Positions 33,828 through 44,179 are shown, counted from the stretch's first letter. The stretch: 64,000 bases of DNA from Leptospira kemamanensis (GCF_004769665.1 NZ_RQGG01000029.1:1-64000), one strand, 5' to 3'. Numbers and translations are program-made. Notes: a model not told the origin generated them from the letters alone.

Positions 33828-36391
33828 ATCGAATTGTTTCCATAGTCATTTGTTTCTTATTCCTTTCTTTTTCGATCGATGCTTTACCGATTGATCTCAC
33901 AAAAAATTGGTATGTGACAAAAGGATTTGTAACCAAAGAAAATCCAGATCCTAAACAATGGAAAACTTTGGAATCACTTCCATTATCGCCGATTCTCAAA
34001 CAATTTGATTGGGAAAAAGGAAAACTTCGCAAAGTGACAATGGCAAAAACCTTTTTATTGTCACCATCTGACTTTGAAAAGGTGGAAGATGATGCGTTTA
34101 GTCTTCATGTACCTTATATATCGAATTACTTTGCCATTTATATCAACCAAAACCTCGTGATTTCAAGTGGAAGTATCAAAGAGGATTCTATTGAGACAAG
34201 TGGGTATCGACGACATATCCTTGTACGATTGAAACGAAATGGGTTAAATTTAGGTCAAAACCAAATTAGGATTCTTATCGCCGCCGAAGAAGGTGAGGAA
34301 TTAAATGTTTATGATCTTTTTAATGATTATCCAGCAAACATTGATTTGGCGTCACAGCATTTGGAAATTGAAGATGAATATTTGACTTACATGTTGTTGT
34401 TTTTGTATTTTTTTGTTGGAATTTATCACGGCCTTTTTTATTGGAAACGTAGGCAAGAAACATATAATCTATATTATGCGCTCTTCTCGGTTTTTTTGGC
34501 AATATATATGGTATTTCGCTCTCAAGCCGTATACCATCTAGGATTAGAACCATTTACACAAACAAAAATAGAATACTTCGTCGTTTTTTTGACACCTAGT
34601 TGGTTACTTTTGTTTACGGATATTTTCTTTCGTGGAAGAATTAGTATCGTTTCTAAAATCTATTTATCTGTGAGTGTTTTGTTGGCATTCACTCAAATTT
34701 TTGTAAATCGTGCTGCCTCTGTAATTCTACTTCGGATATGGCAGATATCGGTTTTAGTATTTGGTGTGATTTTATTATATCTCATCATCTCAGCCGTACG
34801 TAAAAAAAATAAAGATGCAAAACGCCTCCTAATGGGTGTTTTGTTTTTGTTAGGAACAGGAACTTGGGATGTAATGGGTGCTTCGGGAATGTTACCCATC
34901 CAAAATCTCAACTTACTTCGTTATGGTTATGTTGTATTTGTTTTGGGAATTGCTGTAGTATTAGCCAATCGTTTTTTACGTGTTCATAGGCAAGTTGAAT
35001 CACTGAATTTGAGTTTGGAAAGAAAAGTGGAGGAAAGGACAAACGAATTACAAAACACATTAACGAAAGTCCAAGAGCTAAAAGTCCAACAAGATGGTGA
35101 TTATTTTTTAACCTCTCTGTTACTAGATCCGCTTAGCCAAACAAAAATCCAATCTACTTTAGTCCTTTTACAAGCCTATGTAAAACAAAAGAAAGAATTT
35201 GAGTTTCGAGGGAAAAAAAGAGAAATCGGTGGAGATATCATCATCAGTGATCATATCACTTTAAACGGCAAATCTTACTTAGTTTTCATCAATGGAGATG
35301 CAATGGGTAAGTCCATCCAAGGTGCTGGTGGAGCCTTGGTCCTTGGAGTCGTATTTTTATCCTTTATCAAACGAACACAAATGATTTTGGAGAACCAAAA
35401 CAAATCTCCCGAACGTTGGATCAAAGAATGTTTTTATGAACTGCAAACGATATTTGAATCCTTTGACGGATCCATGCTCGTATCGGTGGTGTTAGGTCTC
35501 GTGGAAGAAGATACAGGTGTATTGTATTATCTTAATGCCGAACATCCGTGGACCGTTTTATATCGTGATGGTGTTGCCTCCTTTATCGAAGAGGAACTGG
35601 AACTACGAAAAATCGGAACCAAAGGGATGGAGGGAGATGTACGAATTCGAATTTTCCCTTTGGAAACAGGTGATGTATTATTCATCGGATCGGATGGAAA
35701 AGATGATTTAGTTCTCGAAGAGAGTTTAGATGGTAATCGCCTCATCAATGAAGATGAAACCAAATTTTTAGAAGTGGTAAAAAAATCAAAAGGTGACTTA
35801 AACTCAATCGTAGAAAATCTTTTAGAGGTGGGAAAGTTTTCAGATGATTTAACACTTCTTAGGTTAGAATGGCTAGGTTCATTCAAACGAGTCTCCACGG
35901 ACGACCTGACTCATCTCAATTCAGATGATTTTTTGTATTCCAAAATCAAATCCCTTTTGGATCTGGGGAAAGCGGAAGAAGCCTTTCAAACGATTGAAAC
36001 GATTTTGTCCAATGAAACCTTGTTAGATGATATTAGGATCAATTTGATCCGTGAAAAATCTCGAATTTCTTTATTACTCAAAAAATTTGATGTCGCTGTA
36101 GATTCTCTTGAGTCGATTTTCCCATATTTTGTTACGGACAATGAGATATTATTGCAACTCAGTTTTGCCTACCGGAAGTCGAAGAACATGAAAAAGGCGA
36201 TTGAGCTTGGGGAACGACTGCGAGCAAGGGATCCAAAACACATCCGCAATCTAATTAATTTGGTGGAATGTTATCGCCTAATTGCCAATAAAGAACGGGC
36301 CAAAAAGATTTTCACCCGTTTGGCGGCCTTGGCTCCCGAACACCCTCAAGTGGTGAAATTGAGAGAGGTTTTGGAGCTGAATCCGAGTTAG
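33824..36391 (+). CDS. 7TM-DISM sensor with SpoIIE/PP2C phosphatase and TPR tail
   Basis: This protein has 855 residues from the ATG overlapping ppx. Order of parts: signal peptide (IVSIVICFLFLSFSIDALP); a periplasmic DISM-type beta domain (about 25-170); seven membrane helices (about 190-400; YMLLFLYFFVGIYHGLFYW opens them); a coiled coil (about 405-445; LERKVEERTNELQNTL); a SpoIIE-like PP2C phosphatase (about 450-660; IGGDIIISD, INGDAMGKSIQGAGGALVLG, DVLFIGSDGKDD); and a TPR/helical tail (about 680-855). Such proteins sense an extracellular signal and dephosphorylate an anti-sigma antagonist or similar target. Coupling to ppx points to a stress or nutrient role. Confidence 0.85.
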   Translation: MNRIVSIVICFLFLSFSIDALPIDLTKNWYVTKGFVTKENPDPKQWKTLESLPLSPILKQFDWEKGKLRKVTMAKTFLLSPSDFEKVEDDAFSLHVPYISNYFAIYINQNLVISSGSIKEDSIETSGYRRHILVRLKRNGLNLGQNQIRILIAAEEGEELNVYDLFNDYPANIDLASQHLEIEDEYLTYMLLFLYFFVGIYHGLFYWKRRQETYNLYYALFSVFLAIYMVFRSQAVYHLGLEPFTQTKIEYFVVFLTPSWLLLFTDIFFRGRISIVSKIYLSVSVLLAFTQIFVNRAASVILLRIWQISVLVFGVILLYLIISAVRKKNKDAKRLLMGVLFLLGTGTWDVMGASGMLPIQNLNLLRYGYVVFVLGIAVVLANRFLRVHRQVESLNLSLERKVEERTNELQNTLTKVQELKVQQDGDYFLTSLLLDPLSQTKIQSTLVLLQAYVKQKKEFEFRGKKREIGGDIIISDHITLNGKSYLVFINGDAMGKSIQGAGGALVLGVVFLSFIKRTQMILENQNKSPERWIKECFYELQTIFESFDGSMLVSVVLGLVEEDTGVLYYLNAEHPWTVLYRDGVASFIEEELELRKIGTKGMEGDVRIRIFPLETGDVLFIGSDGKDDLVLEESLDGNRLINEDETKFLEVVKKSKGDLNSIVENLLEVGKFSDDLTLLRLEWLGSFKRVSTDDLTHLNSDDFLYSKIKSLLDLGKAEEAFQTIETILSNETLLDDIRINLIREKSRISLLLKKFDVAVDSLESIFPYFVTDNEILLQLSFAYRKSKNMKKAIELGERLRARDPKHIRNLINLVECYRLIANKERAKKIFTRLAALAPEHPQVVKLREVLELNPS

Positions 36392-36443
36392 GTCCAGAAA
36401 TTCGACTTTAATACCCTTCTTTTTTATTTTTTTTTCCAAAAAC

Positions 36444-36485
36444 CGTTAAAAACGTTCTGAAAACGTCGTTTTACCGTTTTTAACG
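36444..36485. repeat. Nested inverted repeat upstream of the kelch gene
   Basis: CGTTAAAAACG (36444-36454) is the reverse complement of CGTTTTTAACG (36475-36485), and AAAACG/CGTTTT pair in the centre. ACGTTCTGAA occurs twice as a direct repeat. It could terminate the phosphatase transcript or bind a regulator of the kelch gene. Confidence 0.55.
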
Positions 36486-36578
36486 TTCTGAACCACCACC
36501 CTGCCAATCCAATAATATTGCAAATTTAAGGCATTTTTGTGTTACTTGCCCTAAGCAAAAAAAATGGAAGGAATGCGA

Positions 36579-38618
36579 ATGGATGTTACCAATCAAAAAC
36601 GAAAATTTTCAATTCTCAATTTAGCGTATCTCATCGTCATGGCAACTGGTCTCATCCAGTGCGGTGTTGTTTCCGAATTCATGGGAAACCCTGCCTTAGA
36701 AAAAGAATTAAAAGACACCCAAACTCTCGCTTTATTAGGGCTTATCAAACCTGGGGAAGTTCAAACGATTAACAACGGTACGCCGATTGAAAATCCTAAC
36801 AATAACAGTGGAACAGATCCGAATTCGATCGCTCCACTGACCCCACCACCCGAACCACTGAAAAACATTTGGGCGACACTCAGTAATTTGCCTAGAAATT
36901 TTGCTCATTCTACATCCCAGACAATTGGAGATAAGATATATATTTTTGGGAGTACAGGGATAGGTGATAATACTGTTTATTCTTACAATACTGTAACGGC
37001 ACAATGGAATAAATTGAAGAATATGCCTTCGGCTAGATATGGTGCTACATCTGCTCGTATTGGCAATAAAATCTACGTTTTAGGTGGGTATGAATATGTA
37101 TATCAAATGACATATGATCCACCACCATATTGTGCAAACCAATTATTATGGCACTGTTTTCAATGGGTGGATCCTCCGCCTCAATATGGATATGTTGCTA
37201 ATGCCAGAAATTCAATGTTTATTTATGATACAGTAACTGACACTTGGACAACAGGCGCACCAATGTTAGTCTCTTCGAGCTTTCATTCTAGTGTAGGATA
37301 TAACGGAAAAATTTACCTTTTCCGAGATGGAAGTGTTGATGTCTATGATGCATCATCCAACCAATGGAATCTTCTTTTAACGAATTCGCCAATCAGATTC
37401 CATTACTCGATACAAGTGTTTGATGATAAATTTTATTTCTTGGGAGGTTATTCTAACGTAAATGGTTACTTCAATAATGTATTTGAATTTGACCCAGAGA
37501 CTCTTACTTTCAGACAGATGACAAATATGCCTACAAATAGAACGTTAGTTGTAACAGCACTAGTGGGGGATAAAATATATGTAATGGGTGGACATGAAAA
37601 TGAACATTCTCTTGTGGTAGAAGAATTTTCCCCTGATACAAATTCTTGGACTGCCAAAACTTCTCTTCCACAAGGAGCATTCTTAAATCGCGGAGTTGGT
37701 GGTTATGCTAACAATCGATTTTATGGAATTGGTGGCTATAGTAACGTCGTTGTATATTACGACCCCGCTAACGACACAACAACGCACCTGAAAGTACTGA
37801 TGAATTTCTCTCGCTACTACTTTGCCTCGGCAGTTTACAATAATAAATATTATGTATTTGGCGGGAATATCAATGGGTATGCAATTAATGGAATCGAGTC
37901 TCTTGATTTAGTGAGTAACTCTTGGTCAAACCAAGGAAATTTACCAAATGCTAAATTTGGTCACAAAGCTGCAATCCTTGGAAATAAAATATATCTAGTT
38001 GGTGGGATGCGAAATGGATCAGCTCAGGCAGAGGTCGAGATTTATGATCCAGAAACAGGTTCGATTACACCTGGGACTCCAATGGATACTCCAAGGACTT
38101 ATCATTCCCTTTGTGTCAACAATGGCAAGATGTACGCGGTTGGTGGAAATAATGGTAGTACAATATTAAATTCCATTGAGGAATATGATCCCGCAACAGA
38201 TAAATGGACTTACAAACGTACGATGACGAGTGCTCGCACAGAAACCGCCTGTGCATTCCATGAAAATAAACTCTATGTATTTGGAGGTAGAATTGGAGAT
38301 TCCAATTATACTGCTTCGGTTGAGTCTTACAATCCAGCGTCTGATAGTTGGACTCTTCATAAACCCATGAATACGCAACGATCTTTATTCGATGTCGTAA
38401 AGTTACGTGGTCGAATTTATGCAATTGGAGGTTGGAATAGTGGTTCTATGTCGCAAGTGGAAAAGTATGATCCAACCTTAGAGCAATGGATCCCAGAATA
38501 TCCTATGAATTCAGTTAGATATGGTCACTCTGCCATTGCTCCTGATCCAAATCGGATCATAGTCGTGGGTGGGCACAATGGTTCGAATTCTTTAAACAGT
38601 GCCGAAGAATTTTACTAA
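36579..38618 (+). CDS. Kelch-repeat lipoprotein
   Basis: This protein has 679 residues from the ATG at 36579, placed by the GGAAGGA ribosome site; ATGs at 36564 and 36573 precede it. The signal ends VMATGLIQC (lipid cysteine about residue 28). After a linker rich in Asn and Pro come about eleven kelch blades of about 48 residues with the IYV.GG....S....Y.P....W motif. Examples are NKIYVLGGYE, DKIYVMGGHENEHS, GKMYAVGGNNGST and NKLYVFGGRIGDS. This gives one or two beta-propellers, probably surface-exposed, with protein- or carbohydrate-binding likely. The gene is monocistronic and ends in a strong terminator. Confidence 0.88.
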   Translation: MDVTNQKRKFSILNLAYLIVMATGLIQCGVVSEFMGNPALEKELKDTQTLALLGLIKPGEVQTINNGTPIENPNNNSGTDPNSIAPLTPPPEPLKNIWATLSNLPRNFAHSTSQTIGDKIYIFGSTGIGDNTVYSYNTVTAQWNKLKNMPSARYGATSARIGNKIYVLGGYEYVYQMTYDPPPYCANQLLWHCFQWVDPPPQYGYVANARNSMFIYDTVTDTWTTGAPMLVSSSFHSSVGYNGKIYLFRDGSVDVYDASSNQWNLLLTNSPIRFHYSIQVFDDKFYFLGGYSNVNGYFNNVFEFDPETLTFRQMTNMPTNRTLVVTALVGDKIYVMGGHENEHSLVVEEFSPDTNSWTAKTSLPQGAFLNRGVGGYANNRFYGIGGYSNVVVYYDPANDTTTHLKVLMNFSRYYFASAVYNNKYYVFGGNINGYAINGIESLDLVSNSWSNQGNLPNAKFGHKAAILGNKIYLVGGMRNGSAQAEVEIYDPETGSITPGTPMDTPRTYHSLCVNNGKMYAVGGNNGSTILNSIEEYDPATDKWTYKRTMTSARTETACAFHENKLYVFGGRIGDSNYTASVESYNPASDSWTLHKPMNTQRSLFDVVKLRGRIYAIGGWNSGSMSQVEKYDPTLEQWIPEYPMNSVRYGHSAIAPDPNRIIVVGGHNGSNSLNSAEEFY

Positions 38619-38640
38619 ACGAAGAGGATTCGTTTTATCC

Positions 38641-38676
38641 AAAGTGCGGGATCGAAAAAGGTCCCGCTTTTTTTAT
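38641..38676 (+). terminator. Rho-independent terminator after the kelch gene
   Basis: GCGGGA (38646-38651) pairs with TCCCGC (38662-38667), extended by TC/GG inside; the loop is GAAAAA and a run of seven or more T's follows. It lies 23 bp after the stop codon. Confidence 0.85.
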
Positions 38677-38871
38677 CGATCTCTTTTATCCAATCATCAT
38701 AAAATAAGGGATCTAGATTTCTCTTGGCTGATTGGTTCCAATCTTTTCAAGTCGAGGCAATTCATCTAATCTCACATCTCTTTCGTGATCTCTTTTTTCC
38801 AGAAAATCCCGAACCTGATTCCTTGTTAATGATACGACAAAAAATCCAACCAGTTGGATTTTGGAATTCGA

Positions 38872-40083
38872 ATGGATTTTAAATTCACACCATACCATAT
38901 CTTTGTTGTTGGTCTCCAGGCATTTTTGCAGTTCACCGTCGTCCTCGATTTTATGATTTTATCCCCACTTGGTGTCCTCGTTATGAGTGAGCTCCAAATC
39001 CCAACAGAAAAGTTTGGTTATGTGGTTTCTGCATATGCCTTTAGTGCAGGGATATCGGGATTGTTAGCTGCTGGATTTGCAGATCGGTTTGATAGAAAAA
39101 AACTTCTTTTGTTTTTCTACATTGGTTTTGTTGTCGCTACTTTCCTTTGTGGGATTGCCGTACATTATGAATTTTTATTTTTTGTGAGAATTCTGACAGG
39201 GATGTTTGCTGGAGTTTTATCTTCCATCTCTTTTGCCATTGTTGCCGACTTGTTTCCATTGCAGGTAAGGGGAAGGGTGATGGGATTTATCATGACAGCT
39301 TTTGCTGCAAGCCAAGTTTTCGGATTGCCGATCGGTATTTATATCTCAAATATTTGGGGATGGCAATCCCCGTTTCTTATGATTGCAGGTGTAAGTGCAT
39401 TAGTAGGTGTGTTTATCTTTTTATTTCTAAAACCTGTGACCCAACATTTAGATCAAAAAATGGATCGAAATGCATTTCATCATTTGGTGACGACTCTCAC
39501 AGAACCTAAATATTTACCTTCATTTATCGCAACCACATTACTTGCAACAGGTGGATTTATGCTGATGCCTTTTGGATCTGCATTTTCCGTTCACAATCTT
39601 GGGATGCGATTAGAAGATTTACCCATGATATATATGGTAACGGGATTTGTCTCTATGTTAGGTGGACCAATCATGGGTAGACTAAGTGATGCAATTGGGA
39701 AGTATAATATGTTTTTTGTTGCTTCTACGATTGCCGCAGTGATCATCATTTACTTTACACAGCTCAAAGTCACTCCACTTCCAACGGTGATTGTCATCAA
39801 TTCCTTGTTATTCGTTTTTATTGCTGCACGAATGATCTCAGCCAATGCTATCAATTCTGCTGTTCCCGAGTTACACGATCGTGGCGCTTTCATGGCAATC
39901 AGCTCTTCCATCCAACAGATCTCAGGTGGAATTGCGGCTTCTGTTGCAGGACTCATTGTCATTCAAACTCCCAGTGGATATTTGGAACGATATGAGGTAT
40001 TGGGTTATGTGGTAGCGACTGCAATTGTTTGCACAATACTGATTATGTACAAAGTGAATGAAATGATTTCGGGGAAAAAGTAA
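38872..40083 (+). CDS. MFS transporter (AraJ-like drug/sugar efflux family)
   Basis: This protein has 403 residues from the ATG at 38872, with twelve predicted membrane helices. The family motif A, in the loop after the second helix, reads GFADRFDRKKLLLF. The opening FVVLDFMILSPLGVLVM-type helix and the repeated MGRLSDAIGKYNMFF in the second half are typical of MFS efflux permeases of the AraJ/DHA1 group. Substrate unknown; export of a drug or sugar is the family default. It is flanked by a terminator on the left and a weak hairpin on the right, hence monocistronic. The start ATG lacks a strong ribosome site, so an upstream TTG cannot be ruled out. Confidence 0.88.
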   Translation: MDFKFTPYHIFVVGLQAFLQFTVVLDFMILSPLGVLVMSELQIPTEKFGYVVSAYAFSAGISGLLAAGFADRFDRKKLLLFFYIGFVVATFLCGIAVHYEFLFFVRILTGMFAGVLSSISFAIVADLFPLQVRGRVMGFIMTAFAASQVFGLPIGIYISNIWGWQSPFLMIAGVSALVGVFIFLFLKPVTQHLDQKMDRNAFHHLVTTLTEPKYLPSFIATTLLATGGFMLMPFGSAFSVHNLGMRLEDLPMIYMVTGFVSMLGGPIMGRLSDAIGKYNMFFVASTIAAVIIIYFTQLKVTPLPTVIVINSLLFVFIAARMISANAINSAVPELHDRGAFMAISSSIQQISGGIAASVAGLIVIQTPSGYLERYEVLGYVVATAIVCTILIMYKVNEMISGKK

Positions 40084-40167
40084 GCAATCCTAAAAAAAGG
40101 AATAAAAAATATCGGAGATAATATAGAAAGGAATAGATATAGTAAATTCGAAGTTATCCTAAAACTA

Positions 40168-40203
40168 CGGATAGGGAAACAAAAGAATTGTATCCTCTAT
40201 CCG
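40168..40203. terminator. Hairpin between convergent genes
   Basis: CGGATAGGGA (from 40168) pairs with TCCTCTATCCG ending at 40203. It lies between the MFS gene and pepA, which face each other. Confidence 0.5.
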
Positions 40204-40230
40204 CTTCAAACTAAAATTTAGGTGGTAGAT

Positions 40231-41715
40231 TTATTTCCCAGCCAATTCCTTTGCAAGATCAACTAACAAACGTACACCGTAGCCTGTGGGTCCATGGAAT
40301 TGGGTTCCAGATTTCTTTTTTCTCCACGCAGCTCCTGCGATATCGATATGAGCCCAATTGATAGATTCATCAACAAACTTGGAAAGAAAAATTCCTGCAG
40401 AAATGGTTCCCGCACCTTTTCCACCACCAGTGATGTTTTTGAGATCAGCTATGTCTGACTTTAAGTCTTCGCCATATTCTTCCCAAAGAGGAAGTTCCCA
40501 AACTCGATCATCGGATTCATTTGATGCCTTAAAGAGTGCTTCTCTGAGTGGATCCGAATTGGTGAGGATCGCTGCCGCCTCATGACCAAGAGCAATGATG
40601 ACAGCTCCCGTAAGTGTTGCCAAATCCACCATATAATCTGGTTTGTAGTTTTTGGAAACATACGATAAAACATCACCTAACACAAGTCTACCTTCCGCAT
40701 CTGTGTTTTGGACTTCCACAGTGGTTCCGTTATAGGCTATGTAAACATCACCAGGTTTGATGGCTTTTCCATCTGGCATGTTTTCCGCAACTCCGATGGC
40801 AGCGATGATATGGATTGGGATCTCGAGCGCGGCAATAGCACCAATCGCGTGTATGGTGGCAGCGGCCCCACACATATCATATTTCATCTCATGCATTTCA
40901 CCAGGAGGTTTTAAGGAAATTCCACCTGTATCGAAGGTTAATCCTTTTCCTACAATCGCAAATTTCTTTTTGGCTTTGGCAGGTTTGTATTCCAAAATCA
41001 CCATTTTCCCTTCGAGTTCCGAACCACGAGAAACAGCGAGGATTCCACCCAGGCCCTCTTTTTTGAGTTGGGCTTCATCCCATACTTTTACAGAGAGTTT
41101 GTATTCTTTGGCAATTTCTTTTGCTCTAGAAACAAAATCGTTGGGAGTGAAGTAATTGGCAGGTAAATGCGCAATGTGACGGGCACCATTCACATGTTTT
41201 GCGACGATTTTACTTTTAGAAAGTCCATCTTCTGCTAAGTTTATTACTGTTTTGTCTTCAAACTTTAAGAAAACTGCACCAACTATCTTTTTCTCTTTAT
41301 CCTTCTTTTTGGTTTGCAAAACAGAAACTGGATAACTTCCAATAAAAAGTGTATTAGCGATTTGATACGCAATTCGATCTGCAGAAAACTTTTTGGAAAG
41401 AGCCTTTGAAATTTGGACTTCTAAACCCATTCCATCATAATTTAGGATTTTTTCTCCATATTTGAAGAAATGAGAAATGAATTTGCGAAAACTTAGTTTT
41501 TCCTTTTCACCTAATCCAAGATAAATGGTGTGATTAACTTCATCTCGGAATTCTTTTCCTAGTTCCCCAGAAAACACTTTGGTTTCTATTTGGACTGGGA
41601 ATTTTTTACCTAGTTCTTCTTTTACATCTTCTTGGAAAATGGGGATGAGTTTATAAAAAGAACCAGATTTAAACTGACCGATTTGGATTTGGAGTGGAGA
41701 GATTTCGATTTTCAT
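40231..41715 (-). CDS. pepA: Leucyl aminopeptidase (M17)
   Basis: This 494-residue cytosolic enzyme removes N-terminal residues from peptides using two metal ions. The C-terminal catalytic domain carries all M17 signatures: [17 protein letters not shown] (Lys and Asp ligands), [10 protein letters not shown], and [14 protein letters not shown] with the last metal ligands and catalytic Arg. The N-terminal macro-like domain (about 1-170) is divergent, as usual. The start ATG overlaps the TGA of bcp by 4 bp, so it is the second gene of a two-gene leftward operon. Confidence 0.96.
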   Translation of the reverse strand: MKIEISPLQIQIGQFKSGSFYKLIPIFQEDVKEELGKKFPVQIETKVFSGELGKEFRDEVNHTIYLGLGEKEKLSFRKFISHFFKYGEKILNYDGMGLEVQISKALSKKFSADRIAYQIANTLFIGSYPVSVLQTKKKDKEKKIVGAVFLKFEDKTVINLAEDGLSKSKIVAKHVNGARHIAHLPANYFTPNDFVSRAKEIAKEYKLSVKVWDEAQLKKEGLGGILAVSRGSELEGKMVILEYKPAKAKKKFAIVGKGLTFDTGGISLKPPGEMHEMKYDMCGAAATIHAIGAIAALEIPIHIIAAIGVAENMPDGKAIKPGDVYIAYNGTTVEVQNTDAEGRLVLGDVLSYVSKNYKPDYMVDLATLTGAVIIALGHEAAAILTNSDPLREALFKASNESDDRVWELPLWEEYGEDLKSDIADLKNITGGGKGAGTISAGIFLSKFVDESINWAHIDIAGAAWRKKKSGTQFHGPTGYGVRLLVDLAKELAGK

Positions 41716-42185
41716 TTCCCTTGGATTTCCTGAATGTCTTTGATGATTTCTTCAACGTGTCCTTTTACCTTCACGCTGTCATAGATTTTTTTAATTTTAA
41801 GCGAACTATCGAGTAGGAAGGACGAACGAACAATACCCATTCCTTTGCGACCCATAAACACTTTTTCGCGCCACACACCGTAAGCTTCACAAATCTCACC
41901 TGATTCATCAGAGATGAGATCAAAATTGAGTTCTTGTTTTTCGATGAACTTGGTATGAGATTTGGGATTGTCTTTTGAAATTCCGACCACATTGTAACCG
42001 AATTTTTTAAGTCTGGCAAAGTTGTCTCGAAAGTCACAGGCTTCTGTGGTGCAACCTGGTGTCATGTCTCTTGGATAAAAATAAACAACGATTCCATTTT
42101 TGCCTGTGAGTTCGGCGAGTTTCACTTTTTCACCGTTTTGATTGACACTTGTAAAATTGGGGGCTTTTTTCCCTACTTCCAACAT
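41712..42185 (-). CDS. bcp: Thioredoxin-dependent peroxiredoxin (Bcp/PrxQ)
   Basis: This protein has 157 residues from the ATG at 42185, chosen for its AGGAG; the open frame reaches 42221. It has the peroxiredoxin motif [18 protein letters not shown], with the peroxidatic cysteine in the CTTEAC sequence; the second cysteine of that motif, five residues on, is the usual resolving one in PrxQ. Later signatures are [15 protein letters not shown] and [15 protein letters not shown]. It reduces organic and hydrogen peroxides using thioredoxin. Coupled translation with pepA suggests a shared role in coping with damaged protein, though this is inference. Confidence 0.95.
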   Translation of the reverse strand: MLEVGKKAPNFTSVNQNGEKVKLAELTGKNGIVVYFYPRDMTPGCTTEACDFRDNFARLKKFGYNVVGISKDNPKSHTKFIEKQELNFDLISDESGEICEAYGVWREKVFMGRKGMGIVRSSFLLDSSLKIKKIYDSVKVKGHVEEIIKDIQEIQGK

Positions 42186-42263
42186 AATTTTCACTCCTGG
42201 TAAATTCATTCTTTTAGACAATTTTCAGTTGTCAATTTCGGAAAATGGTTCGATACTTCTGGT

Positions 42264-42662
42264 ATGGACTCCAAGGAAAGAGCACATCTCATCCGCGAAG
42301 GGAACACAGCTTTCAATGCTGGTGATATCCGTAAAGCGCGTGAACTCTTTCTGAAGACTGACTACAAAGATGGACTCATTCGTTTGGGTGACCATTTTAT
42401 GTATGATCGTAAACTCCCCATGTTGGCCTTTGGTTATTACAAAAAAGCAGGCCGTCAGGACAAAGTGGATGAAATTTACCAACGGATGGTTTACGCTCTG
42501 TCGGTTTGGTTGGGTCGTGACAAATGGAAAACGCCAAGTCCTGCGAACCAAACAAATGACTCTGCTCGCGCGGACAAACAATCAACTTTGAATCCAGATG
42601 ACTTCAAAGTGCATCCTATTTTAAAGGCAAAGGCACTCGAAATTCTTTCTTCCAAACATTAG
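42264..42662 (+). CDS. Helical TPR-like protein, unknown
   Basis: This 132-residue soluble protein is divergent from bcp. The N-terminal half has the TPR-type helix pair AHLIREGNTAFNAGDIRKAREL and LIRLGDHFMYDRKLPMLAFGYYKKAG, each with small-large residue patterns. A polar linker (PANQTNDSARADKQS) and a conserved-looking end DFKVHPILKAKALEIL follow. I do not recognise a named family. The antiporter gene begins 28 bp downstream, so it may be co-transcribed. Confidence 0.65.
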   Translation: MDSKERAHLIREGNTAFNAGDIRKARELFLKTDYKDGLIRLGDHFMYDRKLPMLAFGYYKKAGRQDKVDEIYQRMVYALSVWLGRDKWKTPSPANQTNDSARADKQSTLNPDDFKVHPILKAKALEILSSKH

Positions 42663-42690
42663 TCAGATTGGATTCGTCTAAGGACAAAAC

Positions 42691-44163
42691 ATGATCGATA
42701 GTTTTACATTACAATCACTCGTTATCTCCACACTTATCATTTTTTCGATTCTTTCGAGTAAACTATTCTTTCGTTTTGGATTTCCCATATTACTTATTTT
42801 TTTAACCTTTGGGATGTTGGCTGGTTCCGATGGTCCTGGTGGGATTGACTTCAGTGATTATAGTTTAGCTCAGTCCATTGGTATTTTTGCATTAATTTAC
42901 ATTTTGTTTTTGGGTGGATTGGAAAGTGAGTGGGATAGTTTAAAAAACTTTTTGTCTGTTGGGATCAGACTTTCCATCATCGGAACCATATTAACAGCCC
43001 TCATTTTAGGTGTACTCATTCACCTTCTCTTCCCAGTTCTTGGGTTTATGGAATCGTTTTTACTTGGTTCCATTGTGAGTGCAACTGACGCCGCCTCTGT
43101 CTTTAATATATTTAAGACAGGTTCATCAGACCTTCCCGTTCATCTCAAAAAGATCATCGAATTTGAATCGGGTTCTAACGATGCAGTGGGGGTTCTTCTT
43201 ACCACTATTTTTATGAGTCTCATTACCGCAGATTCTAGTTTTAGTGGCTTTCAGTTCTTTCGTTTTTTTGTCATGCAAGTGCTTGTAGGGATGATGATGG
43301 GATACAGTATGGGAATTCTCATATTATACCTCATGAACTCCGTCAAACTAGGGTATGACGGTCTTTATTTAGTATTTATCACGGCTTCGGTTCCCTTTAT
43401 TTATGCTGTCACAACGGTTTTCCAAGGAAATGGATTTTTGGCAGTATACATTGCAGGGATCATCGTGGGACGGAACAAATTCATCCATAAAAAATCCATC
43501 TTTCGGTTTTTGAATGGATATGTATGGATCTTACAAATTGGTATGTTCCTTTGTTTTGGACTTTTGGTGTATCCAACCAGAATGGCTAATATTTGGGTAC
43601 CTGGACTTCTCATTGGGGTGTTGCTGATATTGTTTGCAAGACCACTCGCAGTTTTTATTTCCTTGTTCAGAGTCAATTTACCAATCAAAGAAAAATTGTT
43701 TATTTCTTGGGTCGGACTCCGAGGTGCCTCTCCCATCATCCTTGCTACTTTCCCGATTGCCCAAGGACTTGTTTGGGGAGATTTACTCTTTCACATTGTG
43801 TTTTTTGTCGTACTCGTATCACTTCTCATCCAAGGCTCACTCATTCCCAGAGTGGCACAGTGGTTAGGAATCCTCAAAGTTGATCCAGATCGTAAGATCT
43901 ATCGTCCTACAGACTTTGATAACATCGAGTTTCCTGGGATGACCTTACAAGAGTTAATTGTTCCATACAATTCAAGTGTTGTCGATAAAGCTTTGTTTGA
44001 GATTAAACTTCCTGACCAGTCCCACATCCTACTCATTGCGCGGGGAGAACAATTCCTCATTCCTTCTGGAAACACCCAAGTGAAAGGTGGGGATGTGGTA
44101 TGGGTTTTGGCAAAAGACGATGTGATGCCAATCATCGGCAAAACCTTTATGTCAATTGCCTAA
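42691..44163 (+). CDS. CPA1 K+/H+ antiporter with TrkA-C domain (NhaP2/CvrA-like)
   Basis: This 490-residue protein has about twelve membrane helices and a soluble C-terminus. Key CPA1 motifs are GSIVSATDAASVFNIF (about 128-143) and the ion-site EFESGSNDAVGVLLT (about 157-171). The end (about 400-490) is a TrkA-C regulatory domain (MTLQELIVPYNSSVVDKALF, GEQFLIPSGNTQVKGGDVVW). This layout is that of the bacterial K+/H+ antiporters of the NhaP2/CvrA group, which expel potassium and regulate cell volume. The gene ends at a bidirectional hairpin. Substrate by family; not tested here. Confidence 0.9.
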   Translation: MIDSFTLQSLVISTLIIFSILSSKLFFRFGFPILLIFLTFGMLAGSDGPGGIDFSDYSLAQSIGIFALIYILFLGGLESEWDSLKNFLSVGIRLSIIGTILTALILGVLIHLLFPVLGFMESFLLGSIVSATDAASVFNIFKTGSSDLPVHLKKIIEFESGSNDAVGVLLTTIFMSLITADSSFSGFQFFRFFVMQVLVGMMMGYSMGILILYLMNSVKLGYDGLYLVFITASVPFIYAVTTVFQGNGFLAVYIAGIIVGRNKFIHKKSIFRFLNGYVWILQIGMFLCFGLLVYPTRMANIWVPGLLIGVLLILFARPLAVFISLFRVNLPIKEKLFISWVGLRGASPIILATFPIAQGLVWGDLLFHIVFFVVLVSLLIQGSLIPRVAQWLGILKVDPDRKIYRPTDFDNIEFPGMTLQELIVPYNSSVVDKALFEIKLPDQSHILLIARGEQFLIPSGNTQVKGGDVVWVLAKDDVMPIIGKTFMSIA

Positions 44164-44179
44164 CAAAGTTTTTGTTAGG
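44159..44179. terminator. Bidirectional terminator hairpin
   Basis: CCTAACAAA pairs with TTTGTTAGG around a three-base loop; the stop codon of the antiporter is inside the left arm. It serves the convergent antiporter and permease genes. Confidence 0.75.

Noticed and set aside
38713..38898. 61-codon minus-strand frame overlapping the MFS start
   Set aside because: It overlaps the start of a well-supported transporter, has no ribosome site and shows no known motif.
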